NCBI GenBank assembly: GCA_913061275.1
Contig: CAJXSR010000015.1
Span: 23,524 to 87,523, forward strand
Origin: an uncultured Paracoccaceae bacterium
Lineage (GTDB): Bacteria; Pseudomonadota; Alphaproteobacteria; Rhodobacterales; Rhodobacteraceae
Length of the DNA: 64,000 nt
Reading direction: 5' to 3'
The stretch's first letter is position 1; each line of letters opens with the position of its first letter. The notes under the pieces are model-generated. The model was given only the letters and a program-made list of their open reading frames with translations, was not told the DNA's origin and searched no databases. Shown here piece after piece: positions 36,322 through 46,339 of the stretch. The position numbers and the translations under genes are program-made.

Positions 36322-37067
36322 GGTATTGTGTATATTGTGGTCGGGCCGTTTTGCATAATTGTTAAGAATTGCTGTATAAACGACGATATATCTTGGTCGT
36401 GAACAAGGTGATGCGTTAGCAATCCGAATGGCTCGGTGTTATCTGCCCGCCCCAATCGGCGATCCTGCATTTGTTTGACGATTTCAGAAATAAGTATATC
36501 TGGTGCAACCAACCCACGCCCATCATGCCATGCGATCGGATCTAGGTGGGTGTTTATCTGGGTAAGCCCTATGGCTGCTTGTCTGGATTTACGCGGCGAA
36601 TAGGTTGATAGGTTTGTATACCCAATCATAGCAAGATGTGCGTTTATATCTGGGTTGATACGGTTCCAAGGTGGTACAAACATTGGCTTTAGGCGTGTGC
36701 CAAACATATTTTTTAACAGGTCTAGGCCCGCTTTGGCGTCTTCAATACAGGTTTCTATTGGGCGCGTCGCGCCGAATTCTGCTTTTTTTATTCCCTGTGG
36801 TTCATGGTTTTGATGCGCCCAACCGTGTACTACAGGTATGACATTGGGCATAGCATGAATATGATCTGCAAGGGCAGGGGTTGCCAGTTTTGGGATTATG
36901 GCCAAATGAACAGGAATGTTTGTATCACATGCAATATTATCTAGCATATCAAGGGCAGGGGTTGGGGCAATAGCATCATCATCACGCCACCAAATGGGCA
37001 AGATCATATCAACGTCACGCCACTGCTGAAATTCATTCTGTAAAGGTTGCCAGTTTATATTAATCAT
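36318..37067 (-). CDS. Polysaccharide deacetylase-like protein
   Basis: 249 aa from the ATG at 37067 (overlaps the upstream gene's stop, ATGA); a TTG start at 37082 is less likely. NodB-like motifs: WWRDDDA near residue 22 (Asp pair), HGWAHQNHE near 84 (H-x4-H type metal site) and PPWNRI near 136. Last gene of the six-gene glycan operon; probably removes an acetyl or related acyl group from a polysaccharide. No signal peptide is visible. Confidence 0.82.
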   Translation of the reverse strand: MININWQPLQNEFQQWRDVDMILPIWWRDDDAIAPTPALDMLDNIACDTNIPVHLAIIPKLATPALADHIHAMPNVIPVVHGWAHQNHEPQGIKKAEFGATRPIETCIEDAKAGLDLLKNMFGTRLKPMFVPPWNRINPDINAHLAMIGYTNLSTYSPRKSRQAAIGLTQINTHLDPIAWHDGRGLVAPDILISEIVKQMQDRRLGRADNTEPFGLLTHHLVHDQDISSFIQQFLTIMQNGPTTIYTIP

Positions 37068-38203
37068 GTCTGCTTTAGCCAATTTGTTGCAATGCGAACG
37101 GTTTCATTTGCGCCATCAAATTCAAGACCTGCGATTTCAGCACCTTTCACAGACCGTGATGCATGTATGGATTCTATCAAGCTTTGTGGGGTTAAAACAT
37201 TAGCGGTTAAAACCGAAAACCCTGGATGTTTTGCAAGGCTTTTTGCGCGCAGGGTTTGTTCAACTTCACCGCCTTCATCAAAGGGTATAAACACTGATGC
37301 CGTTCCTGTCTGCATCAGATCTAGGGCGGTATTATATCCACACATACTGACCGAACAGGCCGCATGGTGCAACATTTGGCGAAAATCGGGGCGTGTGCTT
37401 TCTATAGTTAAATTATTGCTTCTAGCGCGTTTTTTCAGCCGCTTTATTTCATTCGCAGAGTTCGACCCACCAACCAAAATACGCCAGTTTTGACTGGTAT
37501 CTAGTGATGCGGCCTCAATGGCGCATTCAAATATGGCTTTGCCCACTGACCCGCCGCCTGCACTTACGATAATTTCATTTTGTCCCTCTAAATCGGGGTG
37601 TGGCCCTGCTATGGTTGGGGCAACATAGCCAGTGTAATGCAGTTTCTTGGCCAACGTTTTTGACACTGGCCAGCTTTGATCTAATGGTGTGGTTGTGGGG
37701 TCGGAATGAACAAACACCCCATCATAATACTGGGCAATAATCTGATCCGCTTTTGTAGCTTTGGACGGCTTCGAGGGAGGGGCAAGAATATCGCGAATAG
37801 AGCTAAATATTGCGCATCTTTTCGTATTCGCTTTGGCTGTAGAAAGTAGGTTAAGGAACTCTGACGATAAGACGCGCCTGCCGAAGGGATATAATTCAGT
37901 TATCAGAAAATCAGGTTGAAGAGTGTTGAAAATGCCCTCTATATTGCGTTGGCGTTTTGTTAAATAAGCCTGATCCGCTGCCGTATCATGTGCTGTCAAT
38001 AATGTGGAAAAATTGGTGCCATCAGAGCGCACAGCGGGTAGTTGATGCAAGGTGATGCCATCAGTGTTCAGGTGGGGTGCAGGCATTCCACCGCTTACCA
38101 CATCTACAGTATGCCCATGTGCTACAAAAGCACGCGCCAAGTTTAATGCGCGGCTTAGATGGCCCGTTCCCAACAGATGCGTGACTAGGATAAGAACCTG
38201 CAT
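37064..38203 (-). CDS. MurG/GT28-type glycosyltransferase
   Basis: 379 aa with two Rossmann halves. N-terminal THLLGTGHLSRALNLARAF matches the acceptor-binding loop region of the GT-B family; C-terminal VSAGGGSVGKAIFE and CGYNTALDLMQTGTASVFIPF resemble the donor-binding site of GT28 enzymes. Donor and acceptor unknown. 3 bases separate it from the phosphatase gene upstream. Confidence 0.83.
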   Translation of the reverse strand: MQVLILVTHLLGTGHLSRALNLARAFVAHGHTVDVVSGGMPAPHLNTDGITLHQLPAVRSDGTNFSTLLTAHDTAADQAYLTKRQRNIEGIFNTLQPDFLITELYPFGRRVLSSEFLNLLSTAKANTKRCAIFSSIRDILAPPSKPSKATKADQIIAQYYDGVFVHSDPTTTPLDQSWPVSKTLAKKLHYTGYVAPTIAGPHPDLEGQNEIIVSAGGGSVGKAIFECAIEAASLDTSQNWRILVGGSNSANEIKRLKKRARSNNLTIESTRPDFRQMLHHAACSVSMCGYNTALDLMQTGTASVFIPFDEGGEVEQTLRAKSLAKHPGFSVLTANVLTPQSLIESIHASRSVKGAEIAGLEFDGANETVRIATNWLKQT

Positions 38204-38206
38204 GAT

Positions 38207-38788
38207 TTATCGCTTTTCCAGTCTGATGGGTTCATCATTTACGATGTTAAGATGGCCGTTATCAATTTCAATTAAGAACAAACGATTACGTTTAATACGA
38301 AAAGGTGCAGGGCCGTCAAAGTCCCACCCATGTGCTGTTGCTAAAATCATCCGCATAATGCCAATATGGCAGACTGCGATTGTATCTGTTGTAAGTGCCA
38401 TAACCCACGGTTTTATTCTGTCACATACATCTTGCGGGCTTTCACCATTTGGTGGGCGGTAATGCCAGCCCCAATGCTCTATATCCCGAAACCCCGATGA
38501 TGGATCGGCCTTTAGATCAATACCACGCAAACCTTCCCAATCGCCCCAGTTCATTTCAATCAAGCAATCCACATGTTGCGGGGTGCGGTCTGCGATGATT
38601 TCAGCTGTTTGGCTTGCACGCTTTAACGGGCTTGAGATTAGGTCTGCATCAGCCCATTGGCTTGGTAGTTTATAGTTTTTCAATTCTGTAATAGCATCAG
38701 GATCAAGATCAATATCCGTACGCCCCTGAATGCGGCCTGCACGGTTCCAAGGTGTGTGTCCGTGACGGATAAGGGCAAGTGTGGTCAT
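38207..38788 (-). CDS. Histidine phosphatase (phosphoglycerate mutase-like)
   Basis: 193 aa. Catalytic IRHGHTPWNRAGRIQGRTD near residue 7, and a second His in AVCHIGIMRMIL near 137; E in EMNWGDWEG near 83. Being embedded among glycosyltransferases suggests a sugar-phosphate or lipid-phosphate substrate. Its start overlaps the upstream GT4 stop (ATGA). Confidence 0.86.
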   Translation of the reverse strand: MTTLALIRHGHTPWNRAGRIQGRTDIDLDPDAITELKNYKLPSQWADADLISSPLKRASQTAEIIADRTPQHVDCLIEMNWGDWEGLRGIDLKADPSSGFRDIEHWGWHYRPPNGESPQDVCDRIKPWVMALTTDTIAVCHIGIMRMILATAHGWDFDGPAPFRIKRNRLFLIEIDNGHLNIVNDEPIRLEKR

Positions 38789-39882
38789 GGGCGTGATCCT
38801 ATGAATGGCGATAAAATTGTTGAAAGGTTTTTAGAGGCTGCCCCAAAAAGATGGTTTTGTTTGATAAATTCAATACCAGCGCGGCTGTTTTTCTGCCAGA
38901 GGTCAGTGTTTGTTAACAAATTATCAACCGCATGGGCCATTTCGGTGGGTATATTAGGCGGGATAAGTATTGTTTCAGAGTTAATCACATCACAAACACC
39001 CGATAAATCCTGTGCTATCACGGGCAGGCCTGCGGCTTGGGCTTCAAGGTAAACCATGCCAAATGCCTCATCTACACCCGGCCATAAAAAAACCGATGCG
39101 GATTGATACTGTTCTGCCAATTCCGCGCTTGTGCATTGTCCTAAGAAAGTCACTCGGGATTTGAACAGTGCAAACAGGTTTTCTATTTCAGGCCTTGCTG
39201 GCCCGTCACCTGCAATTTTTAAAGTCCAGTCGGTAGTTTTCAAAGTGGCAAGTGTTTTGGCTATCAATTTATATGATTGGGTTTTGGCGCCTTTTCGTAA
39301 CATTCCAACACATAAGATCGTGTTGCTTTTGGGTTTGGTACGTTTGGGGACAGATGAAACGCCTTGTGCCAAAAAGGGTGGTAGGTGGATGATTTTTTGA
39401 CCCTTGGGCTTGTAATCCATCAAAGATTGGCGGTCGCGCTGGGTGAAATACAGAATTGCATCGGCTTTGTCACAGGCAGTTTCTGCAAGTTGCGCATAAT
39501 ACGCCCAAGGTCCGTGAAGCCGTTTTTTTGCCCGCGTTGCTTCTAATAAAATATAGGGAATACCCAACGCTTTTGACACAATCGGGCCTATCAGATCGGG
39601 GGATTTGTAGTAATTGTGATACGTAAACCAAAGGCGCCAATTTTGTTTTTGCCCCAAAGTTATCAACTTTTTGGCTTCAACCTTAGCCTGCGTTATTAAT
39701 GCTAATTGTGCATCATCGTTACCTTTACCGTCATATGTGCGCAAATCAGACACCAGTTTTGCATCATAACCCTGCTCAATGGTATTCAGAGCTTCCAACA
39801 CACCACGGGCAATTTCCCTATCGCCCGAAGGTGTCGGGTGGGTCGGGGGTTTGAGGGGAGCATAAAAAGCGATTGTTGGCAT
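38785..39882 (-). CDS. Glycosyltransferase family 4 protein
   Basis: 365 aa GT-B enzyme. The donor-binding E-x7-E region is GVDEAFGMVYLEAQAAGLPVI near residue 268; preceding LCVGMLRKGAKTQSYKLIAKTLA is the usual start of the second domain. Acts in the cytosol at the membrane in glycan assembly; donor unknown. Ten bases downstream of the next GT4 gene. Confidence 0.86.
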   Translation of the reverse strand: MPTIAFYAPLKPPTHPTPSGDREIARGVLEALNTIEQGYDAKLVSDLRTYDGKGNDDAQLALITQAKVEAKKLITLGQKQNWRLWFTYHNYYKSPDLIGPIVSKALGIPYILLEATRAKKRLHGPWAYYAQLAETACDKADAILYFTQRDRQSLMDYKPKGQKIIHLPPFLAQGVSSVPKRTKPKSNTILCVGMLRKGAKTQSYKLIAKTLATLKTTDWTLKIAGDGPARPEIENLFALFKSRVTFLGQCTSAELAEQYQSASVFLWPGVDEAFGMVYLEAQAAGLPVIAQDLSGVCDVINSETILIPPNIPTEMAHAVDNLLTNTDLWQKNSRAGIEFIKQNHLFGAASKNLSTILSPFIGSRP

Positions 39883-39891
39883 ATGGTTAGT

Positions 39892-41136
39892 TTAGCGATT
39901 TGTGCCTAAGCTTTGCAAGCGGGCTGTCAGTTTTGTGATCCCTGCATCCATACCAAAATCTATTGTTAAACGATCATACGCAGCTTCTGCCATTGTGTTG
40001 CGCATTTCGGGTTTAGATGCCAGTTCTGTAATTGCTTCGGCAAGTTCATCGGAATTGTCATTTACCAATAAGCCATGGGTACCTGTTTCAATAAATTCAG
40101 GGATTGCAGAAACATTAGTTGAGATAATCGGAAGCTTTTGTGAAGCGGCCTCCATTAACACATTTGGTAGACCGTCACGGTCACCATCATCGGCAATACG
40201 GCTTGGCAAAATGAATATATCGGCAACACGCAAGGCGTCTATTACAGCGGGTTGGTCACAGGCACCGTGCCAACTTATACGGTTGGCAATCCCAAGTTTT
40301 TGGGCTTGGGTTAGCAGCGTTTCTTTCAAGCCACCGCCACCTATATGCGACCACTGCCAGTTTAGATCGGCAGGCAATTTGGCCAGTGCATTTATCAACC
40401 TGTCAAAACCCTTTTTTTCCACCAAACGCCCAACAGATAGAAATTGTATTGGGCCGCTAGGGTTTGTCTTTGGTCGTTTGGGCGGTGGTGGGAAACGGGT
40501 TAAATCCAATCCGTGGTAAACCAGATCAATCCGTTTCGGACTATCTGCAAGGCTTCGTAAGTGTTTTGCACCATACGATGTGCAGGTTACACCAAAGGCC
40601 GCACCATATGTATTTGGGTTTAGCTTTTCACGCTTTTCCCAGTCTGGTGAAGTCCATATGTCTTTTGCATGCGCAGAGAAGCCCCATTCAAGGCCGCGCA
40701 TGATGGCGGCGTATCTGGTGACAGATGCAGGTGTGTGCATGAAATGGGCATAAAGACCTGCGAAGTTGTCTGGCAATTCTGCGGCCATAACACATGCTTG
40801 CCCAAAACGGCGTATCCTGTTGCGGGATTTGTCGCGGGCAAAGTCAGCGTTCCATGCGTGACGCGCGGCTTTATACCCAGATAATCTGCGTGCTTTTAGC
40901 CACCCGCGTAGAACCCGAAAGGGTTCATTGTGAATGTACTCAGGTAAATATCTAACCTTGGCAGTTATTTTATCGTGCAAAGGGTGGGTTTTTTTGTCGG
41001 TAGGAAAGCGCAAAGACCAGATCTCAAACTCTTGACCTTTTTCTTGAAGGGCCAAAAGTTCTTGTGCGATAAATGTTTCTGACAGGCGCGGCCAACCTTT
41101 GACCACTACCGCAATCGGTGATTTGTTGTGTGTCAT
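39892..41136 (-). CDS. Glycosyltransferase family 4 protein
   Basis: 414 aa. N-terminal VVVKGWPRLSETFIAQELLALQ is typical of exopolysaccharide GT4 enzymes, and the donor site is FLSVGRLVEKKGFDRLI with DGLPNVLMEAASQKLPII (E-x7-E). Starts inside the stop of the upstream gene (ATGA). Product not predictable. Confidence 0.87.
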   Translation of the reverse strand: MTHNKSPIAVVVKGWPRLSETFIAQELLALQEKGQEFEIWSLRFPTDKKTHPLHDKITAKVRYLPEYIHNEPFRVLRGWLKARRLSGYKAARHAWNADFARDKSRNRIRRFGQACVMAAELPDNFAGLYAHFMHTPASVTRYAAIMRGLEWGFSAHAKDIWTSPDWEKREKLNPNTYGAAFGVTCTSYGAKHLRSLADSPKRIDLVYHGLDLTRFPPPPKRPKTNPSGPIQFLSVGRLVEKKGFDRLINALAKLPADLNWQWSHIGGGGLKETLLTQAQKLGIANRISWHGACDQPAVIDALRVADIFILPSRIADDGDRDGLPNVLMEAASQKLPIISTNVSAIPEFIETGTHGLLVNDNSDELAEAITELASKPEMRNTMAEAAYDRLTIDFGMDAGITKLTARLQSLGTNR

Positions 41137-42359
41137 TTGTTGGCCAGTAAGCTGGATTTACCCAAAAGATAAGAGGTGCGTTGGGTTACAACATCTAGCC
41201 CATCTAATAAGCCGTTAATTTGGATGAAAGAAGGCGGCTTTTGATCGGGAAGCTTGCGTATGGCATTTATCATGGCATCTGGGCCGCTGCCGTCACGTTC
41301 AGAGTGTATCATACGCATAAGACCTAGATCTTCGGCGCGTTTGGCGCGAATATATTGCTCTAGGCGGGGTACAGTTCTTGGGAAGATAACCGCAGGTTTG
41401 TCAAAAGACAGGATTTCACAAAACGTGTTATATCCCCCCATTGCAACAACACCAATAGCGCCTGACATCAGTGTTTCCATGTGGCTGTCAAACCCAACTG
41501 TTTTGACCCTACCATTTAGCTTGGCAACTCTGTTTTCAAAAACGGCGCGTGTGTCACCAGTTAGAAAAGGGCCATAAACCAAAAGGGCAGATGGGCTTAA
41601 GTTTGGGTCTTGTTCGTATGCAGATAAAACCTGATCGACCATTGCTGCACCGTCGCCGCCACCGCCTGGGGTAATTAAAACATATGGCTCGCCAGCAGGC
41701 ACTGGTTCATCTAGGTTTTCGCGCCTTAAATAACCTGTCCAATGCATTTTACGTTTGGCTTCATCTGAAAGTGCAAGACCAGAAGTTGGGTTGTAGATTG
41801 ATTTCAACCCGTAAATCCATAACTCGTCATAAAATTTTTCAGTCGCTTCTATTGCGCCTTTGCGTGCCCATTCCTTTGATAATAAATCGGGGTCATCCAA
41901 GACATCACGTAAACCAAGTACAATTTGCGTGTTAGGTTTATGTGCTTTAAGCCATTCTAGGCTGGGCATTAATTCGCCGCGAAACCCAGTAGGTTCTTTA
42001 TCCACAATTACAAGGTCGGGGCTGAAGTGCTGAACCGTTGCTTTTATCAAACCAGAGCGCAATGTGGTTGTAGCATCAATGTCCATACCAAGAGTTTCAG
42101 ACATATATGTGCCGTCAGTCATTTTGGTGACGCCCGGCAATCGAATGTGGTCAACGCGTTCTGGAAATGTAAAGCGGCCCGCAACAGGTGAGCCTGTTAA
42201 AATAAGGGCAGTTGTCTTTTTATGTGCCGCGGTAATTGCATTTGCAAGTGTTCTTGAGCGCCTGATATGGCCTAGGCCAAACGTATCATGACTGTATAAA
42301 AGCACGCGGGATAAGCCAGCGGGTGGTATGCGTGTTTCTGGTGTCATTGGTATGGTCAT
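41133..42359 (-). CDS. MurG-like glycosyltransferase, first gene of the glycan operon
   Basis: 408 aa with a GT28-like plan: LLYSHDTFGLGHIRRSRTLANAI near residue 20 and late VVAMGGYNTFCEILSFDKPAVIFPR near 307. It is distantly similar in plan to the other GT28-type gene of the operon. The operon (42359 to 36318) has overlapping starts and stops at four of its five joints, so the six proteins are probably made together. Roseobacter genomes carry this gene set widely, but I know of no described product. Confidence 0.83.
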   Translation of the reverse strand: MTIPMTPETRIPPAGLSRVLLYSHDTFGLGHIRRSRTLANAITAAHKKTTALILTGSPVAGRFTFPERVDHIRLPGVTKMTDGTYMSETLGMDIDATTTLRSGLIKATVQHFSPDLVIVDKEPTGFRGELMPSLEWLKAHKPNTQIVLGLRDVLDDPDLLSKEWARKGAIEATEKFYDELWIYGLKSIYNPTSGLALSDEAKRKMHWTGYLRRENLDEPVPAGEPYVLITPGGGGDGAAMVDQVLSAYEQDPNLSPSALLVYGPFLTGDTRAVFENRVAKLNGRVKTVGFDSHMETLMSGAIGVVAMGGYNTFCEILSFDKPAVIFPRTVPRLEQYIRAKRAEDLGLMRMIHSERDGSGPDAMINAIRKLPDQKPPSFIQINGLLDGLDVVTQRTSYLLGKSSLLANK

Positions 42360-42796
42360 TAAACTGTATGTTCCACAAATACGTCAGATTAGGAAGATAG
42401 CGTTATGTTAAAAAAATTGGTTGAGATAATTCTCTGAGACAAAACGATACCTTGGGTTGGTTCCATAGAACATTAGTTTAGAAATTTCAGGTACTTTAAG
42501 GTGTTTTTTTGCTGGTGTCTCACAGATTTTTTACTTGCTTTAGAATTATGTGCACTAACTTGTGATAAAGTAGGCCAAATTATACTGATTTAGTAAAATA
42601 TGTGTTGGTAATTCAATTTTACGCAGAAATTGTGTATCACAATAAAAAACAAGTATCATCTAGGGAACAATAATAGAATCAAGTTTTATACTTGAGAGGT
42701 AGAAACAACAAACAGTAAAGTAGGTACAAAGGTTGTGCTGTAAAAGATCATGCCTTAGCCTACCTGATTAACCATATTTAAGGTATCGTTTATATA
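42360..42796. other. AT-rich divergent intergenic region
   Basis: 437 bases between the glycan operon and the channel gene. Clearly more AT-rich than neighbours. A weak plus-strand promoter is possible (TTGTGT at 42630-42635, 18-base spacer, TATCAT at 42654-42659). I see no ORF, tRNA or strong hairpin. Confidence 0.5.
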
Positions 42797-45172
42797 ATGC
42801 GCATCACTTTCATACATATTTTATCAGTGCTTACATTGGCTTTCTGCGTAGCATTTCCAGTTCAATCTCAAACATCGATTGTTCCAGATGGGTTCGGTGG
42901 GGCGGAACAAACGGTGGCCGATCCAGCATTAGACAATTTTGAAAGCATCATGCGTAAAGCCGCTGAAAGCGGCGTTAGTGTTATTGTTGTTGATACCAAA
43001 GGAAAAGTATTAAGCAATCCATCGGATACAGAAGCCCTAAATGAAACCGAAGGGGAAGATGTATCCAATAGCATGACAGGTGTTATGAAGGCGCAAATTT
43101 CAGCGGTTAAATTTCGTGAAATCTTGTTTAAGCGCCTGCGTTCTTTACCTGGTTCCTTTAAAGAAGTTGAGTTTATTTTACAGGCCAACAGCCCAACTGG
43201 CGAAATCTGGGCTTATTTCGAAGCACTTCTTTGGGCGTCTGCGTTTTTTGCGATAGGGTATCTTTTTGAACATCAGATATATGGCAAGCGCTTTTTGGTT
43301 AAGTACTTCGCGCTTCCAATAAAAGAATGCCCGGTTGGATATACAGAAAAACTTCCCTTTTTGGTCTCGCGGTTTTTGCTACGCGCCTCTGGTGTTCTGG
43401 TTTCTATGGCAGTGGCCTACATTATTGGGGTGGCGACTTTAGGGCCGTTGGAAAACTCGGCAATGCAATACACAGTTGTACTAATAAATATTGCGTATGG
43501 CAGTTGCCGCATGGTTACTTTATTGTGGCGTATGGTGCTTGCACCTTATGCGTGTCAGTATAGAATTTCACAGTTTTCCAATAAAGATGCCCTGCGATTA
43601 TATCACTGGCTTTGGATAACCGCGACGCTTGATATTTGTACTATTGTCATCGGATTATGGTTGTTTGAGCTGGGCTTGACTGTGGATGTTTTCGCGTTGG
43701 TTACAGCCATATTAACCTTGTTTGTTGTGATCTTGAATATAGGTTTAATCCTAGTGAACCGTAAGCCAATATCACGCGCAATCAGAAATGGTGCCAGAAT
43801 AGATCAGGTGGGTCGATTAAGCCGTTTTGTCTCTACTGCGTGGGCGCCTATTGCGATTGTTTATTTTATATTTGCGTGGGTTGATCTGACATACCGTTTG
43901 GTGCTGGAAATTCCACTTTCCACGCCTTTGGTTCTAGGGGCCTATGCAATCTTGCTTTCTATTATCGTTGTGTATGGTTTAATTAACTATTTAATTGAAC
44001 GTTTCTTTCACCGCTCTGCCGTGATGGAAGAAATTAATAGTGCAATGCTTACGGATGATCCTGACAGTACGGATGTGCAAGAAGTGCAGGAAAAACTTGA
44101 ACCTACCCAACACCCATTAAATAATTTTGAAGATTTAGCGCGACGTGTGGCAGGTGTTTTGGCGTTTGTTGCAGGATTGTGGGCTTTATTCTCAATTTGG
44201 GATGTGGAAAGTAAAATGACGGCCGCGGACGGCGCGGTTGAACGCAGTTTGGATATTATCGTCATTCTGTTTATTGGGTATATTGTTTATCACATGTTCC
44301 GGATCTGGATTGACAGTAAGATCAGGGATGAAGGCGGTGAAGAGATAGAGGTGGCCCCTGGCGATGAGGGTGGCGGATCTGGGGCCAGCCGATTAGCGAC
44401 GTTGCTGCCACTGTTTCGGAACTTTATCCTTGTAGTCGTGGTTGTTACCATTGCCTTAATCGCATTGTTGCAACTTGGAATTAACGTAAGCCCGTTATTT
44501 GCGGGCGCTGGTGTTGCAGGTCTTGCGATTGGTTTTGGTGCGCAAACGTTGGTGCGCGATATTTTTTCGGGCGCGTTTTTTCTGGTTGATGATGCGTTTC
44601 GCAAAGGTGAGTATATTGATGTGGGTGAAGTGAAAGGAACGGTTGAAAAAATCTCGGTGCGTTCATTCCAGTTGCGCCACCACTTAGGGCCGTTACACAC
44701 AATCCCATTCGGTGAAATTCAAGTTTTAACAAACTACTCGCGCGATTGGGTGATGATGAAACTGCCGTTGCGGGTGACATATGATACCGATGTGGAAAAA
44801 GTTCGTAAATTGATTAAAAAACTTGGGCTTGCGTTGATGGAAGATCCAGAGATTGGTGATAACTTTCTGCAACCATTAAAATCGCAAGGCGTGATTGAGA
44901 TGCAGGATTCTGCGATGATAATCCGAGTTAAGTTTATGACAAAGCCAGGCGATCAGTGGGTGATCCGCAAACGTGTATTCCAGGAAATCAGAGACTTATT
45001 TGCAGCTGAGGGTATAAAATTCGCGCACCGTGAAGTTACAGTGCGTTTGGCTGATGACAGTAGCGTGCGTAACCTAACCGAAGCGCAAAAAGCGGCAATA
45101 GCGGGGGCCGCACATTCTGCATCATCTGAAGATATGGATGCGACGGACGCAAATGAAGGCGGCAGCGAGTAA
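42797..45172 (+). CDS. Large MscS-family mechanosensitive channel
   Basis: 791 aa. A cleavable signal (residues 1-25, VQSQ) leads into a periplasmic part, then about ten helices and a C-terminal MscS core: pore helix region ISPLFAGAGVAGLAIGFGAQTLVRDIFSGAFFLVDD (here starting NVSPLF, near residue 570), then the beta domain KGEYIDVGEVKGTVEKISVRSFQLR and a cytosolic cage. Size and extra helices resemble YbdG/YnaI/MscK-like large members. It should release solutes on osmotic downshift. The tail is acidic (EDMDATDANEGGSE). Confidence 0.9.
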   Translation: MRITFIHILSVLTLAFCVAFPVQSQTSIVPDGFGGAEQTVADPALDNFESIMRKAAESGVSVIVVDTKGKVLSNPSDTEALNETEGEDVSNSMTGVMKAQISAVKFREILFKRLRSLPGSFKEVEFILQANSPTGEIWAYFEALLWASAFFAIGYLFEHQIYGKRFLVKYFALPIKECPVGYTEKLPFLVSRFLLRASGVLVSMAVAYIIGVATLGPLENSAMQYTVVLINIAYGSCRMVTLLWRMVLAPYACQYRISQFSNKDALRLYHWLWITATLDICTIVIGLWLFELGLTVDVFALVTAILTLFVVILNIGLILVNRKPISRAIRNGARIDQVGRLSRFVSTAWAPIAIVYFIFAWVDLTYRLVLEIPLSTPLVLGAYAILLSIIVVYGLINYLIERFFHRSAVMEEINSAMLTDDPDSTDVQEVQEKLEPTQHPLNNFEDLARRVAGVLAFVAGLWALFSIWDVESKMTAADGAVERSLDIIVILFIGYIVYHMFRIWIDSKIRDEGGEEIEVAPGDEGGGSGASRLATLLPLFRNFILVVVVVTIALIALLQLGINVSPLFAGAGVAGLAIGFGAQTLVRDIFSGAFFLVDDAFRKGEYIDVGEVKGTVEKISVRSFQLRHHLGPLHTIPFGEIQVLTNYSRDWVMMKLPLRVTYDTDVEKVRKLIKKLGLALMEDPEIGDNFLQPLKSQGVIEMQDSAMIIRVKFMTKPGDQWVIRKRVFQEIRDLFAAEGIKFAHREVTVRLADDSSVRNLTEAQKAAIAGAAHSASSEDMDATDANEGGSE

Positions 45173-45184
45173 GGCCGCGCGCCC

Positions 45185-46339
45185 TTAGCTTTCGTAAGGA
45201 TTTAACGAGTCTCGTAAACCGTCCCCTAAGAAATTGAAAGCTAGCACGACCAGAATGATGACTAGCATCGGGCTGGCCGTCCAAGGATAAATTTCTATCG
45301 CTGCCAAGTTTTGTGCATCATTTAACATCACGCCCCAACTGACGGCGGGAGCGCGCAGTCCCAAACCAAGAAATGACAATGCTGTTTCGCCTAATATCAT
45401 GGCAGGGATCGATAGCATGGCGCTGGCAATCAGGTGGCTGGAAAAGTTCGGTAATAAATGTCGCCCAATGATGCGAGCGGGTTTTGCCCCCATCATTTCT
45501 GCGGCTTTAACGTATTCCTCTTCTCGCAAAGACAGGAATTTTGATCGCACAGCCCGTGCAAGGCCAGGCCAGTCTAAAATACCCAATATGATTGATATAA
45601 TAAAGAACACAGCAACAGGGCCCCAGTGGGATGGTACCGCCGCAGATAAGGCAAGCCATAAGGGAAGTTCTGGTAATGAACGCAATATTTCTATGACACG
45701 TTGGATCAACCAATCAATACGACCCCCAAAATAACCCGCGATACTGCCAAAGAAAATACCAAATATAAAAGATACAGTTATCCCGATCAGGCCAACTGTT
45801 AAGGATAGTTGTGCACCGTATAGTATACGCGAAAATACATCGCGGCCCAATCTGTCTGAACCAAGTATAAACAATGTTGCCCCATATGGCGCGCAAAACA
45901 AATGGCGCTCGGCTTTTATCAGCCCAAATAATTTGTAAGGTTCATTTTCACAAAAGAATTCCAGCTTCATGGGTTTGGTTTCATCCGCGCTATAAACCCA
46001 GCGGAAGTTCTCTAGATCAGCGGTAGCGGTTATAGGTAACACATGTGGCCCGATAAACTGGCCATCGTTAAACCAATGGACTGCTTGGGGTGGGGCATAT
46101 AAATGATCTACATGGCGCTCATTGGGTGTGTAGGGTGCAATGAAACCGGCTATTGGCAACATCAGATATGCCAACAGCAGAAAAATACCTGAAATAAGCC
46201 CAAGTTTATGTTGTTTGAAACGTCGCCAAACCAGTACCCAGTTTGGTGCGTCTAGTTCAGGCCGCTCGGCCGTACTAAAGTTACTGTTCTCACTATAGGG
46301 GGCATCATCAATATAGCGGCCATCAGGTAAAATTGCCAT
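45185..46339 (-). CDS. yejE: Peptide ABC transporter permease, YejE type
   Basis: 384 aa inner-membrane permease. A long periplasmic segment after TM1 (about residues 65-150) is typical of YejE. The core has GSDRLGRDVFSRILYGAQLSLTVGLIG near residue 158 and an EAA region EEEYVKAAEMMGAKPARIIGRHLLPN. It overlaps yejB by one base. Forms a heterodimer with YejB. Confidence 0.92.
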   Translation of the reverse strand: MAILPDGRYIDDAPYSENSNFSTAERPELDAPNWVLVWRRFKQHKLGLISGIFLLLAYLMLPIAGFIAPYTPNERHVDHLYAPPQAVHWFNDGQFIGPHVLPITATADLENFRWVYSADETKPMKLEFFCENEPYKLFGLIKAERHLFCAPYGATLFILGSDRLGRDVFSRILYGAQLSLTVGLIGITVSFIFGIFFGSIAGYFGGRIDWLIQRVIEILRSLPELPLWLALSAAVPSHWGPVAVFFIISIILGILDWPGLARAVRSKFLSLREEEYVKAAEMMGAKPARIIGRHLLPNFSSHLIASAMLSIPAMILGETALSFLGLGLRAPAVSWGVMLNDAQNLAAIEIYPWTASPMLVIILVVLAFNFLGDGLRDSLNPYES

